A DNA stretch of 64,000 nucleotides from Enterobacter sp. SA187 (GTDB lineage Bacteria; Pseudomonadota; Gammaproteobacteria; Enterobacterales; Enterobacteriaceae). Made by a program: the position numbers and the translations under genes. The notes beneath the pieces are model-generated. The model worked only from the letters and a program-made list of their open reading frames with translations. It did no database searches and had not been told where the DNA came from. Positions 61,899 to 64,000 of the stretch are shown here, piece after piece. Position 1 is the first letter of the stretch, and each line of letters opens with the position of its first letter. The stretch covers positions 744,001-808,000 of the forward strand of contig NZ_CP019113.1 of the NCBI RefSeq assembly GCF_001888805.2. Direction: 5' to 3'.

Positions 61899-64000
61899 TT
61901 AACGTTTGGCCTGCCAGATACGGGTCTGATAATCACGGATGGAGCGATCCGAACTGAACATGCCGCAGCGGGCAGTATTCAGAATAGCGGCTCGCGTCCA
62001 GGCGTCCTGATCGCGGTACAGGACGTCCACTTGTTTTTGCGCGTCGACATAGGCGATGAAGTCGGCCATCACCAGATACGGGTCGCCGCCCTGCTTGCCC
62101 ATGCTGTGCAGCATCTGATCGAAGGCGTGTTTATCGCCATCGCTGTAGACGCCGTTTTCCAGCTCTTTGAGCACCGCATCCAGCACTTTGTCTTTTTTGC
62201 GCCACTTCAGCGGATCGTAGCCTTTGGCCTTCAGCGCCTTCACCTGTTCAACAGTATGGCCGAAGATAAAGATGTTATCGTCGCCAACCTGCTCGGCAAT
62301 TTCGACATTTGCGCCATCAAGCGTACCGACAGTGAGCGCGCCGTTGAGCGCCAGCTTCATATTGCCGGTGCCGGAGGCCTCTTTGCCCGCGGTGGAAATC
62401 TGCTCGGAAACATCCGCCGCCGGGATGAGCATTTCCGCTGCCGACACGCAGTAATCCGGCAGGAATACCACTTTCAGTTTGTCGCCGACACGGGGATCGT
62501 TGTTGACCGCTTCCGCCACTTTGTTGATGGCGAAGATGATGTTTTTCGCCAGGTAGTAGCCCGGCGCGGCTTTCGCGCCAAACAGGAAGACGCGCGGCAC
62601 GCGGTCGGCGGTCGGGTTTTCGCGGATCTCTTTGTACAGCGCCAGAATATGCAGCAGATTGAGGTGCTGACGTTTGTACTCGTGCAGACGTTTGATCTGA
62701 ATATCAAAAATGGCCTCCGGATTGATCTCAATGCCGGTGCGCGCTTTCACATAGCTTGCCAGACGCACTTTGTTGGCCCGTTTGATATCGCGGTACTGCG
62801 CGCGGAACGCCGCGTCGTCGGCATATTTTTCCAGGCCCTGAAGCTGGTCGAGATCGTTGGCCCATTCGGTTTTCAGCGTCGTGTCGAGCAGCGCGGCCAG
62901 CGCCGGGTTGCACTGTTTGATCCAGCGGCGCGGTGTGATGCCGTTGGTCACATTGTGGAATTTATTCGGCCACAGCTGGTGATATTCCGGGAACAGATCT
63001 TTGACAACCAGATCCGAGTGCAGCGCCGCCACGCCGTTGACGGCAAAGCCGCTCACCACGCACAGATTCGCCATGCGCACCTGTTTGTTATGCACCACCG
63101 CCAGCTTCGCCCAGACGTCTTTGTCCCCCGGCCAGGTTTGCTCCACCTGCGATTTAAAGCGGTTATTGATGGTGTTGATGATCTGCATATGGCGCGGCAG
63201 CAGCGCTTTCACCAGCTTCTCATCCCAGCACTCCAGCGCTTCCGGCATCAGGGTATGGTTGGTGTAGGCGAAGGTTTTGCCGGCGATCGCCCAGGCGTCG
63301 TCCCAGCTGAGCTGGTGTTCGTCGATCAACACGCGCAGCAGCTCCGGAATGGCGATGGTCGGGTGCGTGTCGTTAAGCTGGATCACTTCGAAGTCCGGCA
63401 ACTGCGCAATGGTACGCCCGGCGAGGTGATGACGGCGCAGAATATCCGCCACCGAACAGGCGCACTGGAAATACTGCTGCATCAGGCGCAGCTTTTTGCC
63501 CGCCAGATGGTTGTCGTTCGGGTAGAGCACTTTGGTCAGTTTTTCGGCGTCGATGCCCTGCTGTTCGGCACGCAGGAAATCGCCGTTGTTAAAACGGGTG
63601 AGATCGAACGGATGGGCATGTTTTGCCAGCCACAGGCGCAGCGGCTGCGCGACGCTGTTGCGGTAGCCGAGCACCGGCAGATCCCAGGCTTCGCCGATAA
63701 GATTGAAGGCTGGCGTCCAGTGGCCGTCTTTGCTGATTTTGCCGCCGATGCCCACATGCACATCCAGCGCGGCATTGTGACGGAACCACGGATAGCTGCC
63801 GCGATGCCAGTCGTCCGGCGCTTCCTGCTGCTGCCCGTCAGCAAAAGACTGGCGGAACAGGCCGTACTGGTAGTTCAGGCCATAACCAGTCGCCGCCTGG
63901 CCCACCGTCGCCATGGAGTCAAGGAAGCAGGCAGCGAGACGCCCCAGCCCACCGTTGCCCAGCGCCGGATCGATCTCTTCTTCCAGCAAATCCGTCAGGT
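61899..64000 (-). CDS. malP: MalP, maltodextrin phosphorylase (partial, 5' end beyond window)
   Basis: About 700 C-terminal residues are present of a protein usually near 797. The frame is open to the window edge, where ...LTDLLEEEIDPALGNGGLGRLAACFLDS is seen. It is a PLP-dependent glycogen-phosphorylase family enzyme with the PLP lysine in EASGTGNMKLALNGALTVGTLDGANVEI. It phosphorolyses maltodextrins to glucose-1-phosphate. The MalT-controlled promoter lies outside the window. Confidence 0.97.
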   Translation of the reverse strand, partial: LTDLLEEEIDPALGNGGLGRLAACFLDSMATVGQAATGYGLNYQYGLFRQSFADGQQQEAPDDWHRGSYPWFRHNAALDVHVGIGGKISKDGHWTPAFNLIGEAWDLPVLGYRNSVAQPLRLWLAKHAHPFDLTRFNNGDFLRAEQQGIDAEKLTKVLYPNDNHLAGKKLRLMQQYFQCACSVADILRRHHLAGRTIAQLPDFEVIQLNDTHPTIAIPELLRVLIDEHQLSWDDAWAIAGKTFAYTNHTLMPEALECWDEKLVKALLPRHMQIINTINNRFKSQVEQTWPGDKDVWAKLAVVHNKQVRMANLCVVSGFAVNGVAALHSDLVVKDLFPEYHQLWPNKFHNVTNGITPRRWIKQCNPALAALLDTTLKTEWANDLDQLQGLEKYADDAAFRAQYRDIKRANKVRLASYVKARTGIEINPEAIFDIQIKRLHEYKRQHLNLLHILALYKEIRENPTADRVPRVFLFGAKAAPGYYLAKNIIFAINKVAEAVNNDPRVGDKLKVVFLPDYCVSAAEMLIPAADVSEQISTAGKEASGTGNMKLALNGALTVGTLDGANVEIAEQVGDDNIFIFGHTVEQVKALKAKGYDPLKWRKKDKVLDAVLKELENGVYSDGDKHAFDQMLHSMGKQGGDPYLVMADFIAYVDAQKQVDVLYRDQDAWTRAAILNTARCGMFSSDRSIRDYQTRIWQAKR

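Overview
The window is a 64 kb stretch of enterobacterial chromosome. It carries the well-conserved block that E. coli K-12 has between kefG and malP, in the same order: kefG-yheS, yheTU-prkB, yhfA, crp, yhfK, argD-pabA-fic-yhfG-ppiA, tsgA, nirBDC-cysG, yhfL, trpS-gph-rpe-dam-damX-aroBK, hofMNOPQ, mrcA, nudE, igaA, yrfG-hslRO, pckA, envZ-ompR, greB, yhgF, feoABC, bioH, gntX, nfuA, gntT, malQP. Protein identities are recognised by reading, not by a database search. The G+C-rich coding sequence, the REP/BIME repeats and the presence of a malonate operon suggest a member of the Enterobacter/Klebsiella/Citrobacter/Leclercia group rather than E. coli. The genus cannot be fixed from this window.

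Region 1 (1-12.9 kb): the end of the Kef locus (kefG, cut by the window edge) and the ABC-F protein YheS. Next comes the main accessory insertion relative to E. coli: a complete biotin-independent malonate decarboxylase system. It has the LysR regulator mdcR on the + strand and the operon mdcABCDEFGH on the - strand, lying between yheS and yheT. MdcA, C, D and E are the enzyme; MdcB and MdcG make and attach the 2'-(5''-phosphoribosyl)-3'-dephospho-CoA prosthetic group to Ser25 of MdcC; MdcH charges the carrier; MdcF is the transporter. yheT-yheU-prkB follow.

Region 2 (12.9-27.3 kb): regulation and nitrogen. It holds crp, argD (with a correctly spaced pair of ARG boxes), pabA, the Fic/YhfG toxin-antitoxin-like pair, ppiA, tsgA and the anaerobic nitrite reductase operon nirBDC-cysG. 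The nir promoter has a perfect FNR half-site core and a 7-2-7 NarL/NarP site with the E. coli spacing.

Region 3 (27.3-40.1 kb): the aroK-aroB-damX-dam-rpe-gph-trpS cluster, the hofMNOPQ DNA-uptake/pilus-like operon, and divergent mrcA (PBP1a).

Region 4 (40.1-64 kb): nudE, igaA, the heat-shock genes hslR/hslO, pckA, envZ/ompR, greB, yhgF, ferrous iron uptake feoABC, a small secreted DUF1471 protein, bioH, gntX, nfuA, gluconate permease gntT and the maltodextrin enzymes malQ and malP (malP cut by the window end).

I found no prophage, insertion sequence, CRISPR array, rRNA or tRNA gene, and no convincing undescribed multi-gene system. The points worth a second look are mostly regulatory: a perfect palindrome upstream of mdcA, a direct-repeat pair upstream of nirB, a strong terminator inside the nir operon, mdcR abutting yheS, and a family of GAGAGGG hairpins.
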